From an uncultured Hyphomicrobiales bacterium (GTDB lineage: Bacteria > Pseudomonadota > Alphaproteobacteria > Rhizobiales > Beijerinckiaceae): a DNA stretch of 64,000 nucleotides. This document shows, one piece after another, positions 36,588 through 45,446 of the stretch. The notes under the pieces were generated by a model. The model searched no databases, had not been told where the DNA came from, and saw only the letters and a list, made by a program, of their open reading frames with translations. Both the position numbers and the translations under genes were made by a program. The stretch covers positions 1 through 64,000 of the forward strand of contig CAIZEI010000158.1 in the NCBI GenBank assembly GCA_903931945.1. Direction: 5' to 3'. Within the stretch, counting starts at the first letter, position 1; each line of letters starts with the position of its first letter.

Positions 36588-37628
36588 TCAGTAGGCGGTT
36601 TGCAGGACATGTTTCAGCTTCGCCGTGATCTCCGGCGGCGCCGCATAGGCTTTGGCGACCAGCGCGGTCACGTCCTCGCCGGAAACGGGATGCACATCGA
36701 GATTGGCCTTTGCCGCATCCGCCTGCAAGTCCGGATCGGCAAGGGTTTCCAGAAACGCCTTTCGCAACGCATTGACCCTGTCTCCGGGAACCTCGGGAGC
36801 AAGCACATAGGGGCGACCAAACACTTCCTGCGAGAAGAACAATTCGAGCATCTGCCGTTGTTCGTCGGTTTTGGCGTAAGACATCGCAAGGGGAACGCCC
36901 GCCTTGTTGAGATCGTCGTGTCCTTTGACGTGCGTCTGCGCCAGCACGCGCATGGTTGCGTTTTCTCCAAACCAGCCGGGGTTCGTGACAGACACCGACG
37001 GCCATGCGAGTCCGCAGGCGCCGCTGACCTCCTGCTTGTCGGCGGCAAGCGAGATTTCCCGGCTTCCGGGATAACCCAGCACAAGTTTGAATTTCGTCCC
37101 GAGCACCGCATTCAGAACCGCCGGAAAATCGGACGTGGAGCTCGAATTGCTTGCGCCCACCAGCAATTCCTTGCTGAAGACATCGTCGAACGACTGCACG
37201 GCGGCGTCCTTACGCGCGACGCAGACATAGACATCGTCATTGGCGCTGCCAAGATATTGGGTTTTCGAAGGATCATGCTTGACCGGCGTCGAGCCGATCA
37301 ACGGCTCCAGCGGCGCCCCGCCATAAAGCGCGCCTATATATGTGCCGTCCTTGGGAGCGACATTGTAGATGTAATTGGCGGCCAGATTGCTTCCCGCTCC
37401 CGGCATGTTCGAAACGATGACGGAAGGGTTTCCGGGCGTGTGTTTGCCCATGTAGCGTGAAATCATGCGGGCGTAGGTGTCGTAACCGCCGCCGGCGGTT
37501 GAGCCGACCAGCAAAGTGATGGTCTTGCCCTTGAAGAAGTCGGCGACCGGGGTTTGGGCAAAAGCCGCTCCCGGCACGGCTGCAGTCAGCGCAGTCGCCA
37601 GTACAAAGCCACACACCGCCAGCCGCAT
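36588..37628 (-). CDS. TTT-family periplasmic solute receptor (divergent branch)
   Basis: Binding protein of 346 residues. ATG 37628 follows GAGGGGAAACGACG. Signal peptide RLAVCGFVLATALTAAVPGAAFA, then VADFFKGKTITLLVGSTAGGGYDTYARMI and PGNPSVIVSNMPGAGS. It shares SANDDVYVC, ACGLAWPSVSVTNPGWFG and the C-terminal region with the downstream paralogue. First gene of a three-receptor tandem on the minus strand. No TctAB genes in reach, so these are orphan receptors that may share a remote transporter or act as sensors. Confidence 0.92.
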   Translation of the reverse strand: MRLAVCGFVLATALTAAVPGAAFAQTPVADFFKGKTITLLVGSTAGGGYDTYARMISRYMGKHTPGNPSVIVSNMPGAGSNLAANYIYNVAPKDGTYIGALYGGAPLEPLIGSTPVKHDPSKTQYLGSANDDVYVCVARKDAAVQSFDDVFSKELLVGASNSSSTSDFPAVLNAVLGTKFKLVLGYPGSREISLAADKQEVSGACGLAWPSVSVTNPGWFGENATMRVLAQTHVKGHDDLNKAGVPLAMSYAKTDEQRQMLELFFSQEVFGRPYVLAPEVPGDRVNALRKAFLETLADPDLQADAAKANLDVHPVSGEDVTALVAKAYAAPPEITAKLKHVLQTAY

Positions 37629-37751
37629 CGTCGTTTCCCCTCGCCGATTCCAGTCCCGTTCCATCCTGACAAAAGAGCAGATAAACTCCGTGCCGTCCAT
37701 GGCCGCATCGGCGCGTCATGCGCTCTCCACAAAGTCGAGCATGGCAGGCAA

Positions 37752-38150
37752 TCAGACCCGCTTGAGGTCGTATCTTTCAATGATTGTGCGCCGGGTCGTA
37801 GCGCGCAAATCCATCAATTTCTCGGGTTGGGCGCGACAGTCGGTCAGCATTTCGGCCACTGCGCTGCATCGAATATATCGACGAGCAATCCATTGACGCC
37901 ATGTTCGATCGCTTCGGTCGCCGTTCGTGTGCGCGAGCCTGCAACCAGCGCGCCCGCAAACATCGCCTCCAGCATCGAACACGAAAGCACAAAGGGATAT
38001 GTCCGATCGGCGTGGACCCGCTAAAGGCGCGTCAGATTGACGAAAGCCTGATACTGCAGGCGTTCGGTAAAATGCACGCGCGACGTCGGCGACAGCTTGC
38101 GCGCGCCGCAACCGCAATGCCAGAAGATCATACGCGCGCTGCGCCAGCGC
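37752..38150 (-). pseudogene. Glycosyltransferase family 4 C-terminal relic
   Basis: Minus-strand pieces in shifted frames match a GT4 glycosyltransferase C-terminus: SRVHFTERLQYQAFV, then (from about 38020) TYPFVLSCSMLEAMFAG and RTATEAIEHGVNGLLVDIFDA, and finally RTTRRTIIERYDLKRV. The central piece ends at a TGA after AAQWPKC, and the last piece lies in another frame, so at least two disabling events are present. The N-terminal half is missing. It resembles sugar transferases with the EAMxAG donor-site motif. Confidence 0.65.
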
Positions 38151-38210
38151 AGGCCCAAGATGTTTATTTTACGCCGGGAAGTTCTGGTGAACCGTTAAAA
38201 CTGAAAACGC

Positions 38211-39428
38211 TCACGCCGGCTTTTTCAGTTGCACCACATTGTGCAATGTCTCGTCTGCTGTGTCGAAGAACCGCCGCACGCCGCGCGCCGCCTGACGAAT
38301 GCGCTGCTCATTCTCGACGATGGCGAGCCGCACATATTCGTCGCCAAACTCGCCAAACCCGATGCCGGGCGCGACGGCGACATCGGCCTTCTCGATCATC
38401 AGTTTGGAAATTTCAAGCGACCCCAGATGACGGAATTATTCCGGCAGCGGCGCCCAGGCGAACATGGTCGCCTGAGGCGCGGGAATGTCCCAACCTGCTT
38501 GCGAAAAACTTTCCACCAGCACGTCCCGGCGTCGTTTATAGATCGCTCGCATCTCCCTGATGCAATCGTCCGGCCCGTTCAGCGCCGCCGCTGCGGCAAC
38601 CTGAATGGGCGTAAACGCGCCGTAATCGAGGTAGGATTTGACCCGCGCCAGCGCCGCCAGAAGGCGCTCGTTGCCAACGGCAAAGCCGATGCGCCACCCC
38701 GCCATCGAATAGGTTTTCGACATCGACGTAAACTCCACAGCAACATCATTCGCGCCTGGAATCTGCAAGACCGAAGGCGGCGGGGCGCCATCGAAATAGA
38801 CTTCTGCATAGGCAAGATCGGATAGAATGAAAATCTCGTGCTTTTTGGCGAACGCCACGAGGTCGCGATAAAAATCGAGGCTCGCGACATCGGCCGTAGG
38901 ATTGGAGGGATAGCACACCACAACGGCAATGGGTTTGGGAATGGAATGCACAACGGCGCGTTCGAGATGATTGAAAAACTCTGGAGTCGGGTCGGCATTG
39001 ACTGAACGGATCACGCCGCCAGCAATCAGAAACCCAAAGGCGTGGATCGGATATGAGGGATTGGGCACAATCACGACATCGCCGGGCGCAGTGATTGCCT
39101 GCGCCATGTTGGCGAACCCCTCCTTGGAGCCAAGCGTCGCGACGACCTGCGTATCGGGATTGAGCTTCACACCGAACCGGCGCTCGTAATATCCTGCCTG
39201 CGCGCGCCTCAGCCCTGCAATCCCCTTGGACGCCGAATAACGATCGGTGCGGGGTTTGCCAGCCGTTTCCACGAGTTTGGCGATGACATGCGCCGGCGCG
39301 GGCAAATCCGGGTTTCCCATGCCAAGATCGACGATATCAGCGCCATTGGCGCGCGCCTGCGCTTTCAGCCGGTTGACCTGTTCAAAAACATACGGCGGCA
39401 GGCGTTTGACCCGGTGGAAATCGCTCAT
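38211..39428 (-). pseudogene. Class I aminotransferase (AlaC/LL-DAP type), interrupted by an ochre codon
   Basis: PLP aminotransferase frame of 406 codons. Seen: ADIVDLGMGNPDLPAP, RYSASKGIAGLR, YPSNPTADVAS and the PLP lysine in TSMSKTYSMAGWRIG. TAA at 38436-38438 stops it after FAWAPLPE, but the identical frame continues [24 protein letters not shown] to TGA at 38211, which is the expected small-domain C-terminus with the substrate-binding Arg region ([15 protein letters not shown]). One substitution explains the stop. The 330-residue truncated product lacks the substrate Arg and is unlikely to work. Alternatives: sequencing error or readthrough. Confidence 0.75.
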
Positions 39429-39474
39429 CGATCCTGTCCTTGGCTGATAAAACCCTTACAGAGAACCGTTTGGT

Positions 39475-39957
39475 TCAAGGCTGGCTCGATGGCGGATTGA
39501 CCACAGGCGTCACTGTATTGACGACCGAACTGGCAACCGTACTATCGAGCACGCACGTAATCAGGCAATTGACCGGCTTGCGGACGACCACCTTAATGTC
39601 CTCGCCAGCGACCGATTTCAACGGACCGGATAGCCCCCGGCGCTTGGCCGCAACATCGTGCCGCGCCCGGATAGCGTCAAGTTCCGCCTCTTCAGCCCGG
39701 ATGCGATCGGCCCCCAGCGCCGGCTTTGAAGGTTCAGGCCGCGGAGCGGTCAGGGGAACATAATTCAGCGACCCGACCGGTTGACGCGACGCTTTGACAA
39801 AATCCTTTGATTCAGGCGGCGTGGTCGTGAATTTCAGCCGGTTGGCGAGATTGGCGACCGGACCGTCCTGCGGACTGGATTGCGCGCATGCGGTCGCAGT
39901 TCCGCCAACCACCAGAATCGCGAATATCGACGCGCGCCACGCAAACTGCATGATCAT
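39475..39957 (-). CDS. Secreted protein of unknown function
   Basis: A 160-residue exported protein: signal peptide of about 26 residues (FAWRASIFAILVVGGTATACAQ). The cleavage region contains a Cys but lacks a convincing lipobox. Mature part has RLKFTTTPPESKDFVKASR, LNYVPLTAPRPEPSKPALG, a charged helix (RIRAEEAELDAIRARHD) and a Cys-x-x-x-Cys segment (NCLITCVLD) near the end. No family recognised. It is divergent from phaC and just upstream of the aminotransferase on the opposite side. Confidence 0.7.
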   Translation of the reverse strand: MIMQFAWRASIFAILVVGGTATACAQSSPQDGPVANLANRLKFTTTPPESKDFVKASRQPVGSLNYVPLTAPRPEPSKPALGADRIRAEEAELDAIRARHDVAAKRRGLSGPLKSVAGEDIKVVVRKPVNCLITCVLDSTVASSVVNTVTPVVNPPSSQP

Positions 39958-40098
39958 GTCATTTGTCCGTAAAAAAACATGGTAACAACGAAACCGTTAT
40001 TGCCTTATTCGCCCTTTGAATCATTTCGCCCGATCCCCGTGCCGGACTATTATGGCCCAATGTGGACCGGGCTGCCATTGCCGAGAACGGAAAAAAAC

Positions 40099-42057
40099 AT
40101 GCCTGCCAAAAAAACACCGCGCCACACCGCCCGGAAAACGGCTGCGCGACAGCCGAAGACGACCCCTCCGGAATCACACTCTCAGGCAATTGCGGCGACA
40201 TTGCCGATTGCGCCTTCGCTTTTGGCGACGACATCGCCCGCCCCTGCGCAGCCTGCCGTAGCGGCGCCCGCCCCCGCCTCCGCAACGCACCTGCCCGATC
40301 TCGAAGCCTTTTCCCTCAATATGGCGCGCGTTGTCGAAGAAGGCGGCAAAGCATTGAGCGCCTGTTTGCGTCCTCTCGAAGAAGGCAAGGTCAATAAGGA
40401 ACTTGCCGATCAGGTGGCCGACGCCTCGCGGACCTTCGGCAAGATTGCCGAGTTCTGGCTGTCCGACCCGGAACGCACATTGAAAGCGCAGACGGGTCTG
40501 ACATCGCAATTCATTGATTTATGGAGCTCTACGCTACGGCGATTGACTGGCGAATCCGCGCCCGAAGTCGTCAAGCCGGACCTTGCCGACCGCCGCTTTT
40601 CGGATCCCGAATGGCGCGACAATCCATTTTTCAATTTTTTGCGGCAGGCTTACGGTCTGACGACCGATTGGGCGAACCGCATGATCGAGGGCGCCGACGC
40701 CGTCGAGCCCGAAACGCGCGCGCGGGCGAGTTTCTATCTTCGGCAAATTTCGGGCGCGATATCGCCATCGAACTTTCTGCCGACCAATCCGGAATTGCTG
40801 CGGCTGACCCTGCGCGAGAATGGCGAAAATCTGGTGCGGGGCATGCATATGCTGGCCGAAGACATTGAGGCCGGTCATGGCAATCTGAAAATCCGTCAGG
40901 GCGACAGCACGAAATTCACGCTCGGCGTGAACATGGCGGCGACGCCGGGCAAAGTGGTCTTCCGCAACGAGTTGCTCGAACTCATCCAGTACGCGCCATC
41001 GACGCCAACAGTTTACAAACGTCCGCTGTTGATTGTGACGCCCTGGATCAACAAATTCTACGTCCTCGATCTCAATCCTGAGAAAAGCTTCGTGCGCTGG
41101 TGCGTGGCGCAGGGGTTGACGGTTTTTATTGTCTCATGGGTCAACCCGGATGAACGGCAGGCGGAAAAAGGCTTTGACGCCTATATGCAGGAAGGCATTC
41201 TGAACGCGCTTGAAGCCATTGAACAAGCGACTGGCGAGCGTCAATCGTCCGTCATCGGCTATTGCGTCGGCGGAACATTGCTGGCGGTCACATTGGCTTA
41301 TATGGCGGCAAAATCGGACGATCGCATCTCCAGCGCAACCTTTCTCACAACGCAAGTCGATTTTACCGACCCTGGCGATCTCAAACATTTTGTCGACCTC
41401 GAACGCATCAAGTCGATCGAAGCCTCCATGCAGGAACAGGGATATCTTGAAGGCGCGCGTATGGCCAACGCGTTCAATATGCTGCGCCCAAACGAGTTGA
41501 TCTGGTCGTATGTCGTCAACAATTACATGAAGGGCGTTGAACCCGCCGCTTTCGATCTTCTGGTCTGGAATTCAGACTCCACGCGCATGCCGAAAGCCAA
41601 TCATTCCTTCTATCTCCGCAACTGCTATCTTGAGAACAATTTGTCCCATGGCCGCATGGAAATTCTGGGCCAGCGGCTGGACCTCGGCGCTGTCAAAACC
41701 CCCATCTACAATCTTGCTGCGCGCGACGATCATATCGCGCCAGCAAAATCCGTTTTCAACGGCGCCAAACTCTTCGGTGGCGAAATGCGCTACGTGATGA
41801 GTGGGTCGGGCCATATTGCAGGCGTCGTCAATCCCGCTGACAAGCCAAAATACCAGTACTGGACAGGCGAGCGGCCATCCGGCGAATTTGAAGCCTGGGT
41901 GAAATCCGCAACCGAGCATCCCGGTTCCTGGTGGACCGACTGGCTTCATTGGCTGACTGCCCAGGCGCCCGAAATGGTTCCCGCCCGCACGCCAGGCGAC
42001 GGGAAACTGGAACCCCTCTGCGATGCGCCGGGGGATTATGTGCGGGTAAAGGCCTGA
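40099..42057 (+). CDS. phaC: Class I poly(3-hydroxyalkanoate) synthase
   Basis: Polymerises hydroxyacyl-CoA into PHA granules. It has 652 residues from ATG 40099, with a long Ala/Pro/Lys N-terminal extension, the PhaC N-terminal domain (about 110-280), then the alpha/beta hydrolase domain with the lipase-box-like GYCVGG (active-site Cys about 389). Asp and His of the triad lie in RDDHIAP and GSGHIAGV. WVNPDERQAEKGFDAYMQEG is also diagnostic. An upstream ATG at 39979 would add 40 residues that do not resemble the family. No phaA, phaB or phaR nearby. Confidence 0.95.
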   Translation: MPAKKTPRHTARKTAARQPKTTPPESHSQAIAATLPIAPSLLATTSPAPAQPAVAAPAPASATHLPDLEAFSLNMARVVEEGGKALSACLRPLEEGKVNKELADQVADASRTFGKIAEFWLSDPERTLKAQTGLTSQFIDLWSSTLRRLTGESAPEVVKPDLADRRFSDPEWRDNPFFNFLRQAYGLTTDWANRMIEGADAVEPETRARASFYLRQISGAISPSNFLPTNPELLRLTLRENGENLVRGMHMLAEDIEAGHGNLKIRQGDSTKFTLGVNMAATPGKVVFRNELLELIQYAPSTPTVYKRPLLIVTPWINKFYVLDLNPEKSFVRWCVAQGLTVFIVSWVNPDERQAEKGFDAYMQEGILNALEAIEQATGERQSSVIGYCVGGTLLAVTLAYMAAKSDDRISSATFLTTQVDFTDPGDLKHFVDLERIKSIEASMQEQGYLEGARMANAFNMLRPNELIWSYVVNNYMKGVEPAAFDLLVWNSDSTRMPKANHSFYLRNCYLENNLSHGRMEILGQRLDLGAVKTPIYNLAARDDHIAPAKSVFNGAKLFGGEMRYVMSGSGHIAGVVNPADKPKYQYWTGERPSGEFEAWVKSATEHPGSWWTDWLHWLTAQAPEMVPARTPGDGKLEPLCDAPGDYVRVKA

Positions 42058-42107
42058 AGCTTCGAACAAGGCTTCGCCAATGACCGGCGATTGTTGAGAC
42101 CGCCAAT

Positions 42108-42133
42108 AAAAAAGGCCGGAGTTGCATCCGGCC
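42108..42133 (-). terminator. Rho-independent terminator for the FadL-like gene
   Basis: Read on the minus strand: GGCCGGA, TGCAAC loop, TCCGGCC, then six T. It lies 25 bp after the porin gene stop and about 50 bp after phaC, so it may also serve phaC. Confidence 0.8.
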
Positions 42134-42157
42134 CTTCTGGTCAGATCGTTTGTTCTG

Positions 42158-43525
42158 TCAGTATTTTGCAATCACAGCCTTGACCGGATCGTCAAAGCGA
42201 TAGGTCAGCCCCACAGAAATAACGTCTCCGCGCGCCGAACTTGCTCCGGTGTAACCCAGAGGAAGCGCGGGCGTCGTTGAGCCTGCCGGAATGTTGACTG
42301 TGCCGCTGGCGTAGAAAATATGCGCGTAGGAAATATCGAACTTCAGCTTCGAGGAGACCTTGTAGCTTGCGCCCAGCGACAACCAGACGCGATTTGAATC
42401 CAGCAGGCGAACGTCGCGATTGCTGTTGGAAATAGGCGAGATCTCGTAGGCGCCGCCAGCGCGCAGGGTAATCGCGTCGCTCCACTTGTACTCGCCGCCG
42501 AGTGAGAACATCCAGCCGTCTTTATATTTGAGCTGGTCGACAATGATGGGCGTTCCTGTCGCGAGTATTCCAGCAGGACTTGTCGCCGAGGTCGTCGTGA
42601 CAGTCAGCGTCTGGACGCGGCTCCAGTCCGTCCATTCAACGCCCGCAAGCAAAGTGAAAGTTGGCGTGATGCGCTGGCGCAAGCCCACAGAAATTGAATC
42701 TGGCAAGGTCAGCGGCGCTGAAACGCTTGCCGAGAAGGGGACGAGAAAGACGCCGGGCAAAGGCAACACATTGGCGACTGCGGACAACGAACCCTTCAGC
42801 CCTTCACGCACCTGCGAACGATAGCCGATGCCAATGTCGGTGCCGTCCATCGGCTTGAGGTCCACGCCCAAAGTGAAACCGACGCCCCAGGAATTACCCT
42901 TGAGCGTATCGGCGGCAAAACCGCCGCCAAGAAGCGCGGCGGAGGCGTCCTGGTTGGTCTCCCGCACTTCAAAATATTCCACCTGCAATCCCGCGCCGAT
43001 CGAGATCCAGTCATTCAGGCGATAGGCGATCTGGGGCGTAATATTTTCCGAGAACACTGACGTCGTCAGGCCCCACAGAGCCGGCGCCGTCCCGACCGGA
43101 TTTTTGGTGCTCAAGCCGAATGGCGTGTTGAGAGACAGACCGACCCAAAATTGATCGTTGATCTGATAGCTCAAGTACCCAGCGGGCAGCAGAACGGGGC
43201 TGATCATATTCCCCGGCGAAGGCAGAGCGCTTATGGGGGCGGCAGCTGTCGTGTTTTTGTCGCTCATGTAAGGAATCAACAATGAGCCGGACGTGGAGAC
43301 CTGAAAACCGCCGTTTTGGGTCAGTGTCGCCGGATTCCAGAACATCGCGGACAGCCCCCCCGAGCCCGCCGCGACGCCCGCGAACGATGCTCCGAGCGCT
43401 TCAGCGCTTTGCTCATGCAATCCGAAAGCCCCGGCAAATGCGCTTCCGCCGCCCATGGTCAGCGCGCAAACGCCCGCCAGCAGCGAAGACTTAAAGAATA
43501 CAGAATTGCAAACAGATTTTTTCAT
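42158..43525 (-). CDS. OmpP1/FadL family outer-membrane transporter
   Basis: Outer-membrane beta-barrel of 455 residues for long-chain fatty acids or other hydrophobic compounds. ATG 43525 follows GGGGGACGCCGAT; signal peptide to about residue 31 (GGGSAFA). The mature N-terminus AGAFGLHEQSAEALGASFAGVAA is the hatch-domain NPA-type region, followed by SAMFWNPATLTQNGG, which is diagnostic. The last residues (SVGLTYRFDDPVKAVIAKY) end in an aromatic as expected for barrels. Convergent with phaC, consistent with fatty-acid uptake feeding PHA metabolism, an inference. Confidence 0.92.
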   Translation of the reverse strand: MKKSVCNSVFFKSSLLAGVCALTMGGGSAFAGAFGLHEQSAEALGASFAGVAAGSGGLSAMFWNPATLTQNGGFQVSTSGSLLIPYMSDKNTTAAAPISALPSPGNMISPVLLPAGYLSYQINDQFWVGLSLNTPFGLSTKNPVGTAPALWGLTTSVFSENITPQIAYRLNDWISIGAGLQVEYFEVRETNQDASAALLGGGFAADTLKGNSWGVGFTLGVDLKPMDGTDIGIGYRSQVREGLKGSLSAVANVLPLPGVFLVPFSASVSAPLTLPDSISVGLRQRITPTFTLLAGVEWTDWSRVQTLTVTTTSATSPAGILATGTPIIVDQLKYKDGWMFSLGGEYKWSDAITLRAGGAYEISPISNSNRDVRLLDSNRVWLSLGASYKVSSKLKFDISYAHIFYASGTVNIPAGSTTPALPLGYTGASSARGDVISVGLTYRFDDPVKAVIAKY

Positions 43526-43554
43526 ATCGGCGTCCCCCTGGTCCATATTATATG

Positions 43555-43592
43555 TGGCCCCATCGAGTGTTCATTTGTTGACTGTGGGGCCA
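43555..43592. promoter_or_regulatory. Inverted repeat upstream of the FadL-like gene
   Basis: TGGCCCCA and TGGGGCCA face each other across a 22-bp spacer, 30 bp before the porin start. It could be an operator or a leader hairpin. No regulator is identified. Confidence 0.35.
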
Positions 43593-43891
43593 TGTTTTGC
43601 AAGCCTGAATGTTTCAACATGCGGGCCCCGGCAAATCCGGGGGGACGCTGGATGCAGACGCAAAGCGCTTAAATTTCAATCGGTTGTAGAATCAGGCGAT
43701 GACGCCCGAACGCTGCCGTTTGACCGTAAACAACTGAAGTCAAAGAATTTTTGTTCCGTGTGGCTTAACTGTCACAATACCATTGCGTCATGGAACGACG
43801 CTTGCGGGCTGGCGCCCGGACAAGGCATAAGCGCTTTGCAACAGGATATGCCAATTTTGCGGCGCGAAGGCCGCTCTGAGGAGGAAGTTTC

Positions 43892-44746
43892 ATGAAACTG
43901 GTTCGTTACGGTCGCCCGGGCAAGGAAAAGCCGGGACTTATCGATCCCGAAGGCAAGCTGCGCGATCTCAGCGCAGAGCTTCCAGACTTCTCCGGCAAAT
44001 ACCTCTCGTCGAAGTCGCTGAAACGACTCTCAAAACTGAAAGCGAAAGACCTTCCCGCCGTGCGCGGAACCCCGCGCATCGGCTCCTGCGTCCCCCAACC
44101 CGGCAATTTCATCGCCATCGGTCTCAACTACCATGACCACGCCAATGAGGCGGGAATGCAACTGCCCAAAGAGCCAATCATTTTCAATAAAGCGCCCAAC
44201 TGCATTCAGGGCCCCAACGACGACATCATGCTGCCCAAGGGCTCGGTCAAGGGCGATTGGGAAATTGAGCTGGGCATCGTCATCGGAACGCGCGGGTCCT
44301 ACATCAAGGAATCGGAGGCTCTGGATTATGTCGCAGGATATTGCGTTTCCAACGATGTTTCAGAGCGCGAATATCAGATCGAAAGAGCGGGACAATGGAC
44401 CAAGGGCAAGGGGTGCCCGACATTCGGCCCGCTCGGCCCCTGGCTGGTGACAACCGACGAAGTCGAAGACCCGCAGAATCTTGCCCTCTGGCTTGATGTA
44501 AACGGCGTGCGCCAGCAGTCCGGACACACTTCAAAGATGATATTCGGAGTGAAGCATCTGATTTCGTATGTTTCGCAATTCATGACGCTGGACGCGGGCG
44601 ATGTGATTATTACCGGCACGCCGGCTGGCGTCGCCCTCGGGCGCAAGCCGCCCAACTTCCTGAAGGCAGGCGACACCATTTCCTGCGGCGTCGAAGGACT
44701 TGGCCAGCAGGCGGCCCGCGTCGTCGCCTGGCATAAGGACGATTGA
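43892..44746 (+). CDS. Fumarylacetoacetate hydrolase family protein
   Basis: A 284-residue FAH-fold enzyme, start ATG after GAGGAGGAAGTTTC. Seen: the N-terminal cap (MKLVRYGRPGKEKPGLID), GLNYHDHANEAGMQLPKEP, the metal site EIELGIVIG with acidic ligands, and GYCVSNDVSEREYQ, then TGTPAGVALG. Relatives hydrolyse acylpyruvates or ureidoglycolate, or decarboxylate oxaloacetate. The substrate cannot be decided. It stands alone on the plus strand. Confidence 0.92.
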   Translation: MKLVRYGRPGKEKPGLIDPEGKLRDLSAELPDFSGKYLSSKSLKRLSKLKAKDLPAVRGTPRIGSCVPQPGNFIAIGLNYHDHANEAGMQLPKEPIIFNKAPNCIQGPNDDIMLPKGSVKGDWEIELGIVIGTRGSYIKESEALDYVAGYCVSNDVSEREYQIERAGQWTKGKGCPTFGPLGPWLVTTDEVEDPQNLALWLDVNGVRQQSGHTSKMIFGVKHLISYVSQFMTLDAGDVIITGTPAGVALGRKPPNFLKAGDTISCGVEGLGQQAARVVAWHKDD

Positions 44747-44904
44747 TCGACACGTTTGTCCGCCCGGTTTCAGCATGAATCCGGGCAGGTGACGTCTGGC
44801 GCAAACAATGCACCGCCTGATCGAGGACGTAACGAACGTCCCGGTTCTGAACAATCCCGTCATTACACGGGAGTTTCAGGCCCGTTTTGGAACAGGAGAT
44901 CATA

Positions 44905-45432
44905 ATGCGTCCGACATCCAGCCTTGTCCGTTTCGGCCTGTTGGCCGGCGTCGTTTCTTTATTTATGGCCGCTCCGGCAATCGCGGGCGAGTTTGGTTAT
45001 GACAGCGGTTATCGCGACAGTTATCCCGGCGACGCGCGGACCTATGTCGCCGTCGGTCGCCCCGTAACGGTCGCCCATAGCGTTGAACCCGTCGCCTATC
45101 GGCATAGCCGCACAGTCGTCGCTCCCGTGACTGTCTACCAGCCGGTCACCCGCAGCTACGACATTCCCGTCCGCGCCTATCAGACCGTCGAAACGGTCCG
45201 CACGGTCCCCGTCACGACGTATCAAACTGTGCGGGAGTTGCACCGGGTCCCGGTGGTGACATACCAGACAGTCGAATCCTACCGCCAGCAGCCTGTGCAA
45301 AGCTTCCAGCAGGTGCGGGAACTGCAACAGGTTCCGGTCACTGGCACGCAGCGCGTCTATCGCACCGAGTATCAGGCCACGACCCAATATCGCACCTATC
45401 AGCAGAACTGGTGCTGCACAGCCGCCGAGTAA
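44905..45432 (+). CDS. Secreted Tyr/Val/Gln-rich repeat protein
   Basis: A 175-residue exported protein. ATG 44905 follows AGGAGATCATA; signal peptide ends AIAG at about residue 28. The mature chain is built of degenerate repeats of the form VPVxTYQTVRE: AYQTVETVRTVPVTT, YQTVRELHRVPVVT, YQTVESYRQQPVQS, FQQVRELQQVPVTG, at about 12-17 residue spacing. The C-terminus has CC (QNWCCTAAE). Low complexity and beta-prone, so it may be a structural or surface protein. No family recognised; alternative is an envelope adhesion or biofilm-like matrix component. Confidence 0.8.
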   Translation: MRPTSSLVRFGLLAGVVSLFMAAPAIAGEFGYDSGYRDSYPGDARTYVAVGRPVTVAHSVEPVAYRHSRTVVAPVTVYQPVTRSYDIPVRAYQTVETVRTVPVTTYQTVRELHRVPVVTYQTVESYRQQPVQSFQQVRELQQVPVTGTQRVYRTEYQATTQYRTYQQNWCCTAAE

Positions 45433-45446
45433 ATTGGATACATGCG

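Noticed and set aside
44762-44786. Inverted repeat GCCCGG/CCGGGC after the FAH gene
   Set aside because: Short stem, long loop and no T run, so not called as a terminator.
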